In this document: positions 23,605-35,006 of the stretch, in pieces
Layout of the letters: every line of letters begins with the position of its first letter
How positions within the stretch are numbered: position 1 is the first letter of the stretch
Origin: Sequoia sempervirens
Lineage: Eukaryota; Streptophyta; Pinopsida; Cupressales; Cupressaceae
Length of the DNA stretch: 64,000 nt
Assembly (NCBI GenBank): GCA_007258455.2
Contig: VDFB02000001.1
Coordinates: forward strand, 10,357,755-10,421,754
Direction of reading: 5' to 3'
Position numbers and translations under genes: made by a program
The notes under the pieces: generated by a model
Told to the model about the DNA's origin: nothing
The model's input: the letters and a program-made list of their open reading frames with translations, nothing else
The model's database searches: none

Positions 23605-24479
23605 ACTTTGATAATATTATCAAGATAAGTTCTACTCAGGCTGTGAGAGATCTTCCTAAGTTGGTAAAACCTACTAATACTATATGCAAGGAATGTCAGT
23701 TAGGGAAGCAAACTCGAGTTTCATTTCAGAGCAAACAACATTGTTCAAATGAAGTGTTGGAGCTTGTGTATACCGACCTGTGTGGTCCTTCTAGAGTCAA
23801 AATTTTACAAGGTTACATGTATCTCATGTTACCCATTGATGATTATTCTAGAATGATGTGGGTTACTTTCTTAAGGGAAAATTTTGAAGCTCTGGAGAAA
23901 TTCAAGATTTTCAAGGCTATGGTTGAGACAGGGATAGGTCTGAAGATTGAATTTTTGAGATCAGATAGAGGTGGTGAATTCACTTTTGGTGAGTTTAATT
24001 CCTTTTGTGAAGAGCATGGGATAAAGAGACAATTATTTGCCCCGCAGACCCCTCAACAAAATGGAGTTATGGAAAGGAAGAACAGGACAATTGAAGAAGC
24101 AACTAGGACTATGATGCTGGAAGGAAATGTTCCTTATATCTACTGGAGAGAAGCCGTGAGTATTGTTGTTTACACTCTCAACCAGGTACAAGTCAAAGGT
24201 GATACCGGTAAGACTCCTTATGAGCTATGGTATGGTCATAAGCCTACTATTAGATACTTCAAAATCTTTGGGAGTAAAAGCTTTATCAAAAGAAATGAAG
24301 ATATAGGAAAGTTTGATGCTAGGAGTGATGAAGGAATATTTCTTGGTTATTCTACTAAAAGCAAGGCCTATCGGTGCTATAATAAGAGATTGAGGAAAGT
24401 AATTGAAAGTGCTAATGTCAAGGTTGAGGAAGAGATAGTTAGACCATCTAGAAGTTGTGGATACAATTCAGATGATTAG
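23544..24479 (+). pseudogene. Copia integrase segment, open 311 codons
   Basis: This is the longest undamaged transposon frame in the window. It has an N-terminal HHCC zinc site (WHRRMCHVN..CKECQLGK) and the DDE catalytic residues in YTDLCGP, LRSDRGGEF and QQNGVMERKNR. The GKTPYELWYG block follows. Integrase joins the cDNA copy to the genome. It ends at TAG 24477-24479 before the variable linker to RT. All catalytic residues are visible, but flanking shifts mean it cannot be made as part of a full polyprotein. Confidence 0.88.
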
Positions 24480-24539
24480 AATGACAGCTCAGATAAAGGA
24501 AAAAAAGTTCATACTTCAAATCAAGTTTAGATCATTCCG

Positions 24540-26281
24540 GTGAATCATGAAAATCAAGAGGAAGGAACTAGTGAAAGTGCAGAAGTGAGATCAAAAAAGC
24601 CTGAAGTTCAAGAACATCCTAATAATCCAAGGTATGCAAGGCTAAATCATTCAGAAGATAAAATTATAGGTGATAAGAATAAAGGTATTCAAACTATGAG
24701 AAGAATTGCAGAAGAATATTGTTTGATCTCGAAGATTGAGCCTAACAGTATCAATGAAGCATGCAAAGATGAAAATTGGGTTGAACTAATGAAAGAAGAA
24801 CTATTGTAGATTGAGAAGAATGATACATGGATACTTGTTCCTAGACCTAAGGACAAAAATGTAATTGGAACTAAATGGGTCTTTAGAAACAAATTGAATG
24901 AGCAAGGTGAAGTTGTTAGAAAGAAAGCAAGACTAGTGTGTAAAGGATATTTTCATATGTCCAGAAGAAATTGAATTTGAAGAAACTTTTGCTCTCGTTG
25001 CTAGGATTGAAGCTGTAAGATTATTTCTTGCTTGTGCTGCTTACAAAAACTTCAAGGTTTATCAGATGGATGTCAAGTCAACATTTCTAAATGGTGAACT
25101 GGAAGAAGAAGTGTATGTTGAGGAACTTGATGGATTTCAATTGATTGATTAGAGAGATATGGTTTGTCAGTTGAAGAAAGCATTGTATGGACTCAAGAAA
25201 GCCCCAAGATCATGGTATGCCGGATTGGACAAGTATTTGTTGAAGCTTGGATTTAAACAAGGTACTACTGATAGTAATTTGTATTTCAATATTGATCATG
25301 ATAAAGATTTGATTGTTGAAGTCTTTGTTGATGATATCATTTTTGGAGGAGATGATAGTTTGTGCATGAAGTTTCCTGATGAGATGTAGAGTGAGTTTGA
25401 GATGTCTAGATGATTAGAGAGATGCAATTATTTTTGGGATTGCAAATTACTCAACTAGATAAAGAGATCTTTATATCTCAATCCAAGTATGTGAAAGAAT
25501 TGCTAAAGAAGTTTGGTATGGAAGGTTCAAAGCCTATTGGTACACCTATGGTGACTGGATGTAAGTTGACACAAGATGACATGGTTCACCTAAAGCAAAT
25601 AAGACCATATACAAATCGATGATTGGTGGATTTATCTATTTAACTCAAACTAGCCCTGATATCATGAATGTCACATGCATTGTTGCAAGATTTCAAGTTG
25701 ATCCTAAGGAATCTCATGTGACAACTGTGAAGAGGATTTTCATATACTTGAAGGGGATAGTTGATTTTGGCCTATGGTATCCTAAAGAAGATGACCTTAC
25801 TTTGAGTGCTTTTACTGATGTTGATTGGGAAGGAGATGTGAATGACAGAAAAAGTACCAGTGCTGGTGCATTTTTCTTAGGAAAGAAGCTCATTTCATGG
25901 TTAAGTAAGAAGCAAAATGTCATTTATTTATCTACTATAGAGAAAGAATACATTGCTACTACTAGCAATTGTACTCAAGTATTGTGGATGAAGTAGATGT
26001 TGAAAGTTATTAGAATTGTGTATGATGAACCTATTGCTATATTATGTGATAATTCAAGTGCAATTAATATTTCTAAGAATCCGGTGCTGCATTCAAAAAC
26101 CAAGCATATATCTATCAAGTTTCACTTTTTAAGAGAGAAGGCGAGTGAAAAGGAAGTCAGATTGGAGTATATGCCTACTAAGGAACAAATTTCAAATATC
26201 TTTACCAAGCCTTTTCCTAAGGATACTTTTGAGTATCTCAGAGGGAAGTTAGGGGTGATTACCCCTCTTAATCAGAACTAA
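24540..26281 (+). pseudogene. Copia reverse transcriptase and RNase H, broken
   Basis: The RT begins with the ELMKEELL block near 24780. ALYGLKKAPRSWY and the catalytic FVDDIIFGG (25320-25350) follow, with stops at 24807, 25150, 25387 and a shift near 25615. RNase H shows FTDVDWEGDVNDRKSTS, LSTIEKEYIA and LCDNSSAINISKNP, and ends PLNQN at TAA 26279-26281. Together they would copy RNA into DNA and remove the RNA strand. Most stops are TAG. Confidence 0.88.
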
Positions 26282-26630
26282 GATGCTTTGACTTGCATTA
26301 GCCTATGCATTTAATAGTCATATCTTGATCTAGATTGATGTTGTGGTGGCTACTATTGAGGGGGAGTAGTCAGATGTTCAAAAATATGGTTCAGAGCTTG
26401 TGTGGAGAAAGATACACACTATCTTTGTCATATTGTGGTATGTTGATATGTACTTTTTCATTGATCTCAAAGGGGGAGAAGAGTCATGTGAAAAACTTTG
26501 TGAGGAGAAGAGTCATGTGAAAGAGTTGAGGAGAAAAGAGTCAAATCTAAGGGGGAGAAAGTGCTAAGAGAAAGTTGTGTTGATGGTGTTTTTCACATCA
26601 TGTGTTGCGATCAATTCCAAAGTGGGAGAT
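26282..26630 (+). other. Copia 3' non-coding region and polypurine tract
   Basis: Three GGGGGAG-type purine tracts occur near 26360, 26470 and 26553, before the final AAAGTGGGAGAT (26619-26630) that abuts the 3' LTR. The last is the plus-strand primer site by position. The others may be older or central tracts. Confidence 0.7.
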
Positions 26631-27847
26631 TTTTGGATGTTGTTGATATGTGGTTGTCATTGATGTCAACACTATTGGAATTAATGTCATTAAAGGTTGT
26701 ATGCGTTGAGGAATTGAGAAAATTGTAATAAAACAAGTGCAGGTTGTTAGTGATGAAGTGAAGTTCAGCATGGTGGCGAGCTCAATATGTTGATGATAAG
26801 AAGTTGTGGGTTAAAGGGTTTTTTTCAAGTATATCTAGTTTATCCAAGTTAAGTTTCAGAGATCCACATAAAGATTTGATTGAGATATGAGTATTTGTGT
26901 TCTGACAATTTTTATATTGCTTCAGTTGGTGTTCCTAAAAGATGATAATGTGTTTCTAGTAATTTGAGTTGTTTTGGATGCTTCTCTAATGATTCATGAT
27001 GCTCTTGGATGCTCCTAGATTGTACTCTATCTGTGTTGCACGTCTGCATTGATCATTGTGCTCGCGATTGGTGATTTTCTTTTGCGTGTTCATGTTTTTT
27101 CATGTTCATAGCCGACAGGGTAATTATAGCATGTTGTGGATCTTCGAGGCATACTTTTTGAAGGTGTTTCATGTTTGAGGATTTTTTTTTGGGTGCCTAT
27201 TATGTTGTGGCCAACATTGGTTCATTCGCATTGAAAATTATTTATTGATTTGGGCTGACAGATTGCATATGTTATATTATTTTATTGAAGCCAACATGTA
27301 GTGATGTAATCTCTTGTTGCAGATATATATATAAGTGATTGTTTATACTAGTTGAATGTATGGTGTATGCGAATAATGTTCCAATATTTTGAAGGTAGAG
27401 ATAGAGTGTGAAGAAGTGTGAAGAAGAGTGAGCAATGTTTATGCGCTTAACCTGAACTATAAACAAGCATTAAAGCAGATGCTATTTTCTTAGTTTAAAA
27501 TCTTGTGGCTATAATCCGAATGTTTCTGTAAGACAGTGTGTCTTCCTTTGGGCAGTAAGCCTTGTTGTATTTGAGCAGTGAGCTCTAGGCAGTGTGCTTG
27601 AATGCATGTGCATTCCCTATTTTATTTTATACTTTTAACAGGGTATAATCTTGTGGACTGATCTCCACCATGGTTTTTCCCCTAATAGGGTTTCCACATA
27701 AAAAATCTTGGTGTTGTGTGTTTATGATGTGTTGATGGTTCATGCTTTCATGTTTATTTATTAGATTTGAGAATAAGTTGAATAATTTTAATTTTTGTGA
27801 CAATTGATTCACCCCCATCTTAGTTGTTTGCCCTTGTGTTTCCAATG
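26631..27847 (+). repeat. Copia 3' LTR
   Basis: It starts TTTTGGATGTTGTTGATATG and ends CTTGTGTTTCCAATG. The terminal CA of the 5' LTR is TG here. Confidence 0.87.
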
Positions 27848-27848
27848 A

Positions 27849-28946
27849 AGTCGTTACAAGGATATGAGTGGCCAAGAAGAAGAAGTGGTGAATGAAACAC
27901 CTCAAGAAGAACCTCAAGAAGAGAGGGATGTTGATGATGTGAGGATGGAAATATTGTTGAAAGCAGTCAAGGGTGAAGGAACCAAGGTGAAGATGGAACT
28001 TCCAATATATATAGGTAGTTTGAATGGTGAAGAACTCCTTAATTGGATAGGGGAGTTGGACAAGTACTTTGAATTTGAGGAGGTACCTGAAGAGTAGCAA
28101 GTGAAGTTGGGCAGGACCAAGTTGAAAGGTCATGCATCCCTATGGTGGGATTATGTTGAAGAAGAAAGGAAAAAGAAAGGAAAATCCATGATTACTTAGG
28201 ATAGGATGATTGCCAAGTTGAAGGGAAAATTCATGCTTAGTGACTACATGACTTAGTTGTATAAGAAGTTGCAAAACTTGAAACAAAAGGATATGGGAGT
28301 AAAAGAGTACACTGAAGAGTTTTATAAGTTGAGTATTAGATCAAGACACATGGAGGATGCCACTGACATGGTTGCAAGATACCTTAATGGATTGAAGTAT
28401 AACTTGCAAGATGAGTTGAGCCTTACAAGCCTCGAGACACTTGAAGAGTGTTATCAACTAGCCTTAAATGTTGAGGAGAAGTTGAATAGGAAGCAAGAAA
28501 AGCATAATAGAGGTACAAGAAGGACTTATAGAGGTAGAGGCCCATATGTTGGTAGAGGACAGTCACAAAGAAATCAAGGTGAGTCAAGCACCTCACAAGA
28601 ACAAGCATCAAGTTCAAGAGGAGGTTTTAGAGGAAGAAGGCCTAACTTTAGTGGGAGATTTGGACAAAGAGGAGGATTCAATGGTTTCACAGGAAAATGC
28701 TACAAGTGCAACAAGTTTTCAAGTCATCAAGCTTGGGAGTGTCCACAAGAGCAATCAACTACTACCTTTAGGAATGAAAAGACTCAAGTTGCTCAAGGAG
28801 GAGATGAAAAAAGTGTCAACTCCTCACCACAACCAAAAGAACTAGAGAAAGGAGAATCCTTGCCAATGAGAAGGACATTGATCAAGGTTCCAAAGGAGAA
28901 GGAGCCACCTCAAAGGAAGTCACTATTTACAACTATTTGCAAGTGA
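27849..28946 (+). pseudogene. Chromovirus gag, main part with zinc knuckle
   Basis: The frame continues after the Copia insertion with an acidic stretch (SGQEEEVVNETPQEEPQEER). The capsid domain (IGSLNGEELLNWIGELDKYF, KLKGHASLWW, LKQKDMGVKEYTEEFYKL) and an Arg/Gly-rich tail follow. Three in-frame TAG codons (28096, about 28198, 28255) sit where Gln or Trp is expected. The zinc knuckle CYKCNKFSSHQAWEC has five residues between the second Cys and His instead of four, so its metal site is probably damaged. The capsid would package the element RNA. Confidence 0.85.
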
Positions 28947-29222
28947 CAAGGTAAGTGTTGTCAAGTTGTTATAGATTTTGATAGTACTGATAATCTAGTT
29001 GTTGTTGAGATGGTAGAGAAACTAAACTTGAAGAGATTACCTCATCCTACACCATATAAAGTATCATGGTTGAATGAGGGGCAACAAGTACTAGTTAATG
29101 AACAGTGTTGGGTAGAGTTTCAAATAGGAAACTATACAAAGACAAGGTGTTATGTGCTATCATCCCTATGGATGTATGCCATGTGTTATTTGGCAGGCCT
29201 TGGCAATATGACAGAAAAATAA
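28947..29222 (+). pseudogene. Chromovirus protease, active site changed
   Basis: In the gag frame, VVIDFDSTDNLVVVEMVEKL occupies the place of the retropepsin active-site loop. The usual D-S-G triad reads D-F-D (28974-28982), so the catalytic signature is lost. A two-base insertion near 29130 shifts the frame; the protease C-terminus (HVLFGRPWQYDRK) continues in the frame used by RT. Confidence 0.8.
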
Positions 29223-30105
29223 TGCACGATGGTAGAAAGAATGTCTATGTTTTGCAAAAGGACAGAGTTACCTATACCTTAGCACTTTTGAAGGAGGAAT
29301 ATAAAGACCAAAAGGTTGGATCAAGTGTGATGTTAGTGGGTGAAAAAGAGTTTCTAAAGACAATGGAAGAGGTAGAGATTGGTTTTGTAGTGGTGATCAG
29401 ACCTAGGACTATCATAACAACAACAATAATTGATGAGTTGCCATGGAGAATTCAAGACATGTTGAAGGGTTATGCAGATATAGTTGTGGATGAACTTCCT
29501 AATTCCTTGCCTCCAATGAGAGATATTAGTCATCATATAGAATTTATACCAAGGGCTAGTCTACCAAACAAGGAAAAATATAAGATGACACCCCAACAAA
29601 ATGAAGAAATCATAAAACAAGTACAAGAGTTGCTTGACAAAGGGTTAATCAGGAAGAGCCTTAGTCCTTGTGTAGTTCCAACTATTTTGGCACCTAAGAA
29701 AGGGGGTGAGTAGAGAATGTGTAATGATTCTATGGAAATAAACAAGATAACAATTAGATATAGGTTTCCACTGCCAAGAACATAAAACTTAATGGATTGT
29801 TTGTGTGGGGAAAGTTACTTCACAAAGATAGATCTCAAAAGTGGATACCATAAAATAAGAATTAGAAAAGGAGATGAGTGGAAAACAATGTTCAAAACAA
29901 ATGAGGGCCTATATGAGTGGCTTTTTATGCCATTTGGCCTTTCTAATGCACCTAACACCTTCATGAGGCTCATGAATGAGGTCCTCAATCCATACATTGG
30001 TAAGTTTATTGTTGTTTATCTTGATGATATATTGTTTTTTAGTGCTAACAAAGAAGAACATTTTCATTATTTGAATTCGGTATTGAGAAGGCTACAAGAG
30101 GAAAA
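29105..30105 (+). pseudogene. Chromovirus reverse transcriptase, 5' part (split)
   Basis: The frame runs from the protease tail through QVQELLDKGLIRKSLSPC, the finger domain. A TAG at 29711 replaces the Trp of the GGEW block. It then continues through FTKIDLKSGYHKIRI, MPFGLSNAPNTF and the catalytic VVYLDDILFF at 30015-30045. At 30105 the sequence is cut by TIR element 1. The 15 or so codons shown beyond that point in an open frame belong to the insertion. Confidence 0.9.
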
Positions 30106-30881
30106 GGGTATGTGTAGGATCATGATGGGCCAAAAAGTGGCGATATGATGGGTATGTGTAGGGTATGTGGCTAACAATTTTTTTTACTCAAAATTGATGA
30201 AATGAAAAGGGTTTTTAAAGGAGATTCTTAGCTTTCCACCAATATAAATTATGCTTTAATTTGAATTTAATAAATTATTACTATTCATTTTCTATTTGAA
30301 TTATGACTAAAGTCTTGATTGATAGGCTAACTGAAAAACATCTATAGCTTTCAAACAATATCACATTTTTTGAATTCAAAACATGCATCACATTCTATGA
30401 TTCACATACTATAGGATTAAAAAAAAATGAATTTCATGAAGTTTTGACCAAGTTAAGGTGGTTAGACATACAAGTTTTTATATTTTTTATTTAAGTTGTA
30501 ATAAAAAAATTATAATTAATTATTTACTTGGAAAAAAATTACAAAAAAATATGCATCACATCAGGACATGAGTCCTCTAATTATATCTAAAATTTTATAA
30601 AAAATTTATCATTTTATTGTGGTTAGGGTGGTGAGAAAGACACCTTATTTTTTCCAAAATTTAAGTACTCATTGAAATTTCAAATTTTCACCAAATAGAT
30701 TTAAAAAAAACCTAGTAGTTTAGAAACTACATTCAATTTGCTACAAATTCTATTCTTACATATTTTTGAAATAATATAGATAACTTATTCAAATTTTTAC
30801 GTCAAGTTGCCTAACTTTGATTTTTCAGAATTTTTCGCCACTTAAGGGCCTGTTTTTTCCATGATGATCTTGCACATACCC
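30106..30881. mobile_element. TIR element 1 (776 bp), inserted in the chromovirus RT
   Basis: The ends are imperfect terminal inverted repeats of ~40 bp: GGGTATGTGTAGGATCATGA at the left and the complement of GGGTATGTGCAAGATCATCA at the right. AAAA flanks both sides (30102-30105 and 30882-30885). Taking out the element and one AAAA leaves the RT frame open across the join, which fixes the boundaries. No protein is encoded. About 730 bp align at roughly 88-90 percent, reverse-complemented, with 32169-32895 of element 2. It looks like an internally deleted non-autonomous copy. The superfamily is unknown: 4-bp duplications occur in Sola-type elements, but the evidence is thin. Confidence 0.88.
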
Positions 30882-31620
30882 AAAAATTGTTGATAAACCT
30901 TAAAAAGTGTGAGTTCATGAAGACAAATTGTTGTGCCTTGGTTTTGAGGTCTCAAAGTGAATGTTGAAGATGGATCCAAGCAAAGTGAAAGCAATATTGG
31001 AGTTGTCTACACCTAGATCAGTCACAAAGGTAGTAAGTTCCATGGTATTGCAAGTTTTTATAGGAAATTTATCATAAATTTTATTCATATATGTGCACCT
31101 ATCATATACACTATTAAAGGGGATAAGAAAAGGAAGTTTTTGTGGATTGAATAAGCTAGGAAAACTTTCCAATATCTGAAAAAGAGAGTGAATGATTAGT
31201 CTATCTTGGCCCTACTTGACTTCAATAAGGTATTCTAGATAGAATGTGATGCTAGTGGTCATGCAATAGGGGCAATTTTAAGCCAAGACAATAAGCCAAT
31301 AACATATTTTAGTGAAAAAATGAATGATGCATAGAAGAAGTACTCATCATATGACTTGGAGATGTATGCAATGGTTCAATCACTAAAAAAATGGAGACAC
31401 TACCTTCTACCTAAAGAGTTTGTGGTCTATACAGAAAATCATGCACTTCAATTCATAAATAGCCAAGAAAAGCTCAGTCAAAGGCACATTAAGTGGGTTG
31501 AGTAAGTTTACAAAATTTTACTTTTACAATCAAACACAAGAAGGGATAGAGTAATAAGGTGGTTGATGCTTTAAGTAGAAGAGCAGTAATGGTGTAGGAA
31601 ATTCAGTTAAAAAGTGTTGA
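30882..31620 (+). pseudogene. Chromovirus RT C-terminus and RNase H
   Basis: After the TIR element the RT resumes with LLINLKKCEFMKTN and then shifts frame. The RNase H domain is recognisable from IECDASGHAIGAILSQ, ITYFSEKMND, YSSYDLEMYAMVQSLKKW and HALQFINSQEKLSQRHIKW. Several stops (TAG, TAA) and shifts break it. A minus-strand frame at 30915-31172 is a shadow. Confidence 0.82.
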
Positions 31621-32168
31621 AATTGAAGCACTCAAGGAGATGTATGAGAATGATGAGGATTTCAAAGACTTGTCTATGAGGTTTGCAAGCAGCCTATTAG
31701 CACTAATAGGGAGAAGTGGCTAGATTATCTTATACAAGATGGTTTATTGTTTAAGGGAGCACAAATTTTTGTGCCAAAATGTTCTATGAGGGAAAATATT
31801 ATCAAGGAGAAGCATTGTGGGAGTATGGTAGGTCATTTTGGACTTGATAAGACATTAGAACAACTAAGAAGGAACTACTTTTGGCCAAGGATGCAAAATA
31901 ATGTAAGAAGATTTGTGGAGAGATGTACTATATGTCAAAAATAAAAAGGGAGTAGCACTAATGTAGGATTGTACCAGCCTTTACCCATTCCCAATAGGCC
32001 TTGGGAATCCATCAATATGGAATTTTTTATGGGACTACCAAAGACTCAAAGGGGTTTTGATTCAATTTATGTAGTTGTTGACAGGTTTTCCAAGATGGCC
32101 CACTTCATTCTTAGAAAAAGTACAAGTGATGATTCATATGTTATAGGTTTGTTCTTTAAAAAGGTTGT
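31621..32168 (+). pseudogene. Chromovirus integrase, 5' part (split)
   Basis: The zinc-binding segment HCGSMVGHFGLDKTLEQLRR and CTICQK starts the domain. A single TAA at 31942 interrupts an otherwise continuous frame through PLPIPNRPWESINMEFFMGL and VVVDRFSKMAHF. The first catalytic Asp (normally in a MDF-type block) reads Glu in NMEFF. The segment is cut at 32168 by TIR element 2. Confidence 0.87.
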
Positions 32169-34262
32169 GGATATGTGCAAGATCATCATGGAAAAATAGG
32201 CCCTTAAGTGGCAATGAAAATTTAGAAAAATCAGAGTTAGGCAACTTGACGTAAAAATTTGAATAAGTTATCTATATTATTTCAAAAATATGTAAGAATA
32301 GAATCTATAGCAAATTGAATGAAGTTTGTAGTTCTACTAGGTTTATTTAAAAAAAAATCTATTTGGTGAAAATTTAAAATTTCAATGAGTAGTACTTAAA
32401 TTTTAGGGAAAAAAGAGGTAGGTGTTTGTCTGACTACCCTAACCACAATAAAATGATAATATTTTTTTATAATATTTTAGATATAAGTAGATGACTCATG
32501 TCCCAATGTGATGCACGTTTTTTTGTAATTTTTTCCAAGCAAATAATTAATTATGAAATTTTTATTACAACTTTAAAAAAATATGAAAACTTGTATGTCT
32601 GACCACCTTAACTTGGTCAAAACTTCATGATATTCAATTTTTTCCTTTAATCCTATAGTATGTGAAGCATAGAATGTGACGCATATTTTGGATTCAACAA
32701 ATATGATACTGTTTGAAAGCTATAGATGTTTTTCAATCAACCTATCAATCAGGACTTTAGTTGTAATTCTAATAGAAAATTAAAAAAAATTATTTATTAA
32801 ATTCAAAGTAAAGCATAATTTATATTGGTGGAAAGCTGAGAATCTCCTTTAGAAACCCTTTTTGTTTCATCAATTTTGGGTAAAAACATTTGTCATCCGC
32901 ATGGGTGAAGTCTAGAAAAGCAAGGTAAGTTGTTAAACACATTTTTTGTGTTGACTTCTTAAGATTGGCATGTCCTAGCCAAATTCCAAAGCAAGCCCGA
33001 GGCTAACCCCTAAGCAATAAGGTTTGTGTCAGAAATATCGGATATCCGATTTAAAAAAATGGAATATAGTTTATAATATATGATTTAAAAAATGCAATAA
33101 ATAGTTTATAGTTTATTTTAATATATCTAGTTTAGAATATACAATATAGTTTATAATTTAATATATATAATATAAAATTTATGATAATCTCTTACAAAAT
33201 TATGTATAATATATAATATATTATATTATTATGTATAAGATTTAAATATTATTTCTATATTTTAGTTAATGCATAAATATTTATATACATATATAATATT
33301 AATAATATATAAAATATTTAAATATTATATCTCTCTCTCCCAACTCTCACTCAATCACTCCTATCTCTCTCCCCTCTACCCTTAACCCTAAACCCTTAAC
33401 CCTTAAACCCTCTACCCTCTACTCTCTCTCTCTCTCAACTCTCTCTCCTACCCCCTCTCCCTCTCTCAGGTCTCTCTCTCTCACTCACTCTATATCTCTC
33501 CTGCCCTAAACCTAAACCCTTAAGCCTTCTACCCTCTACCATTAACCTATATACCCTCTATCTCTCTCCCACTCCCTCTCTCTCTCCCTCAAGTCTCTCC
33601 CTCCTACCCCCTCTCCCCTCTCAGGTCTCTCTCTCAGTCCTCCCTCTATATCTTTCCCATCTACCCTTAACCCTTAAACCCTCTACCCTCTACCTTAATC
33701 CTTTACCCTCTCTATCTTTGTTTGTATATCTATCTCTCTCCTACCCCCTCTCCCTCTGTCAGGTCTCTCTCTTTCTCTCTCTCACTCCCTCTATCTCTCT
33801 CCCCTCTACCCTTAACCCTAAACCCTAAACCCTTATAACCCTCTACCATCAACCCTATACACTATACCCTCTATCTCTCTCCCACTCTCTCTCTCCCAAG
33901 TCTCTCACTCAATCACTCCTATCTCTCTCCCCTCTACCCTTAACCCTCTACCCTCTATCTCTCTCCCACTCCCTCCTCCCTCTCTTTCACTAATTCCCTC
34001 TATCTCTCTCCCCTCCACCCTTAACCTTTAAACCATCTACCCTCTACTCTCTCTATCTCTCTCAAGTATCTCCCTCCTACCCCCTCTCCCTCTCTAAGGT
34101 CTCTCTTTGTCTCACTCACTCCCTTTATATCTCTCCCTCTACCCTTAACTGTAATCCCTTAAACCCTCTACCCTCTACCATTAACCCTATACCCTCTATC
34201 TCTCTCCTACTCCCTCTCTCTATTTCAAGTCTCTCCCTCCTACCCCCTCTCCCTATCTCAGG

Positions 34263-34310
<48 letters not shown>

Positions 34311-35006
34311 CTCCCTCTATCTCTCCCTCTACCCTTAACCCTTAAACCCTGTACCCTCTGCCCTTAACCCCCCTCTCTCTCTCCCTCCTACCCCCTCTCC
34401 CTCTCTCTCACTCACTCTCTCTATGTCTCTCCTCTCTACCCTTATAACCCTCTACCCTCTACCATCAACCCTATACCCTATTACCTCTATCTCTCTCTCT
34501 CAAGTGTCTCTCTCATACCCCCTCTCCCTCTCTTAGGTCTCTCTCTCTCTCTCTCTCTCTCACTCACTCCCTCTCTCTCTCACTCACTCCCTCTATATCT
34601 CTCCCTCTACCCTTAACCCTAAACCCTAAACCCTTAACCCTTAAACCCTAAACCCTAATCCCTCAATTCTATATCATCAACCATCTATCCTCAACCTTAA
34701 ACTATCAACCCTCTACCCTCTACCCTATCTCTCTCTCTTGGGTCTATGTGTGCACAAATCAAATATCTAATTTAAATCATATATCTGATTTATAACACCA
34801 AAATCTTACCATTACAATACATTTTCAAAGTAGCACCAAATCAGATATTTGATTTGTGCTACTTTGGCTTGGGCATTGCTTTGGAGCAATACTGAGACCC
34901 AACCCAAAAAAAAGTCAACTCGAGATTTTCACATTTTTTGGCAAAATAAAAACGCTAATTTTTTCACATCGCCACTTTTTGGCCCATCATGATCATGCAC
35001 ATGCCC
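32169..35006. mobile_element. TIR element 2 (2838 bp), inserted in the chromovirus integrase
   Basis: Left end GGATATGTGCAAGATCATCA; right end is the complement of GGGCATGTGCATGATCATGA. The right-end 39 bases match the left end of element 1 with three changes. TTGT flanks both sides (32165-32168 and 35007-35010), and removing the element with one TTGT leaves the integrase frame open. It is inverted relative to element 1 and carries ~2.1 kb that element 1 lacks: 32905-33330 (AT-rich), a telomere-like and CT array (33329-34738) and a tail with the near-palindrome CAAATCAGATATTTGATTTG. No transposase is seen, so it is non-autonomous. Confidence 0.87.
33329..34738. repeat. CT-rich and plant-telomere-like array inside TIR element 2
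   Basis: About 1.4 kb of pyrimidine-only or nearly pyrimidine-only blocks (TCTCTCTCCC, CTACCCTCTA) alternate with telomere-type heptamers. Exact CCCTAAACCC and CTTAACCCTAAACCC occur near 33380, 33500, 33800 and 34610-34665, with variants such as CCCTTAAACCCTCTACC throughout. A longer unit of ~200-250 bp (telomere block, CTACCCTC, CTCTCTCCC, TCAGGTCTCTC) recurs about six times with changes. It is an interstitial array, not a chromosome end, because both flanks continue as transposon sequence. Confidence 0.9.

Larger units (their letters stand above)
20813..27847 (+). mobile_element. Ty1/Copia retrotransposon nested in the chromovirus gag
   Basis: LTRs of ~1.21 kb (20813-22022 and 26631-27847) flank gag, protease, integrase, RT and RNase H in the Copia order (integrase before RT). 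A perfect tRNA-iMet primer site follows the 5' LTR and the polypurine tract AAAGTGGGAGAT precedes the 3' LTR. Target duplication is unclear: GAGTA at 20808-20812 against AAGTC at 27848-27852, three of five matching. The LTR pair differs by roughly 9-10 percent over the first 260 bases, so this is also an old copy. Coding parts are broken. Confidence 0.92.

Noticed and set aside
27627..28133. 168-codon minus-strand open frame
   Set aside because: It spans the Copia 3' LTR end and chromovirus gag in antisense and has no recognisable motif.
30915..31172. 85-codon minus-strand open frame
   Set aside because: Antisense shadow of chromovirus RT/RNase H sequence.
33329..34738. Chromosome end (true telomere)
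   Set aside because: Both flanks continue as the same transposon and then as the chromovirus integrase; the repeats are degenerate and mixed with CT blocks.
33329..34738. CRISPR array
   Set aside because: Repeats are low-complexity and irregular with no unique spacers, and the DNA is plant nuclear.
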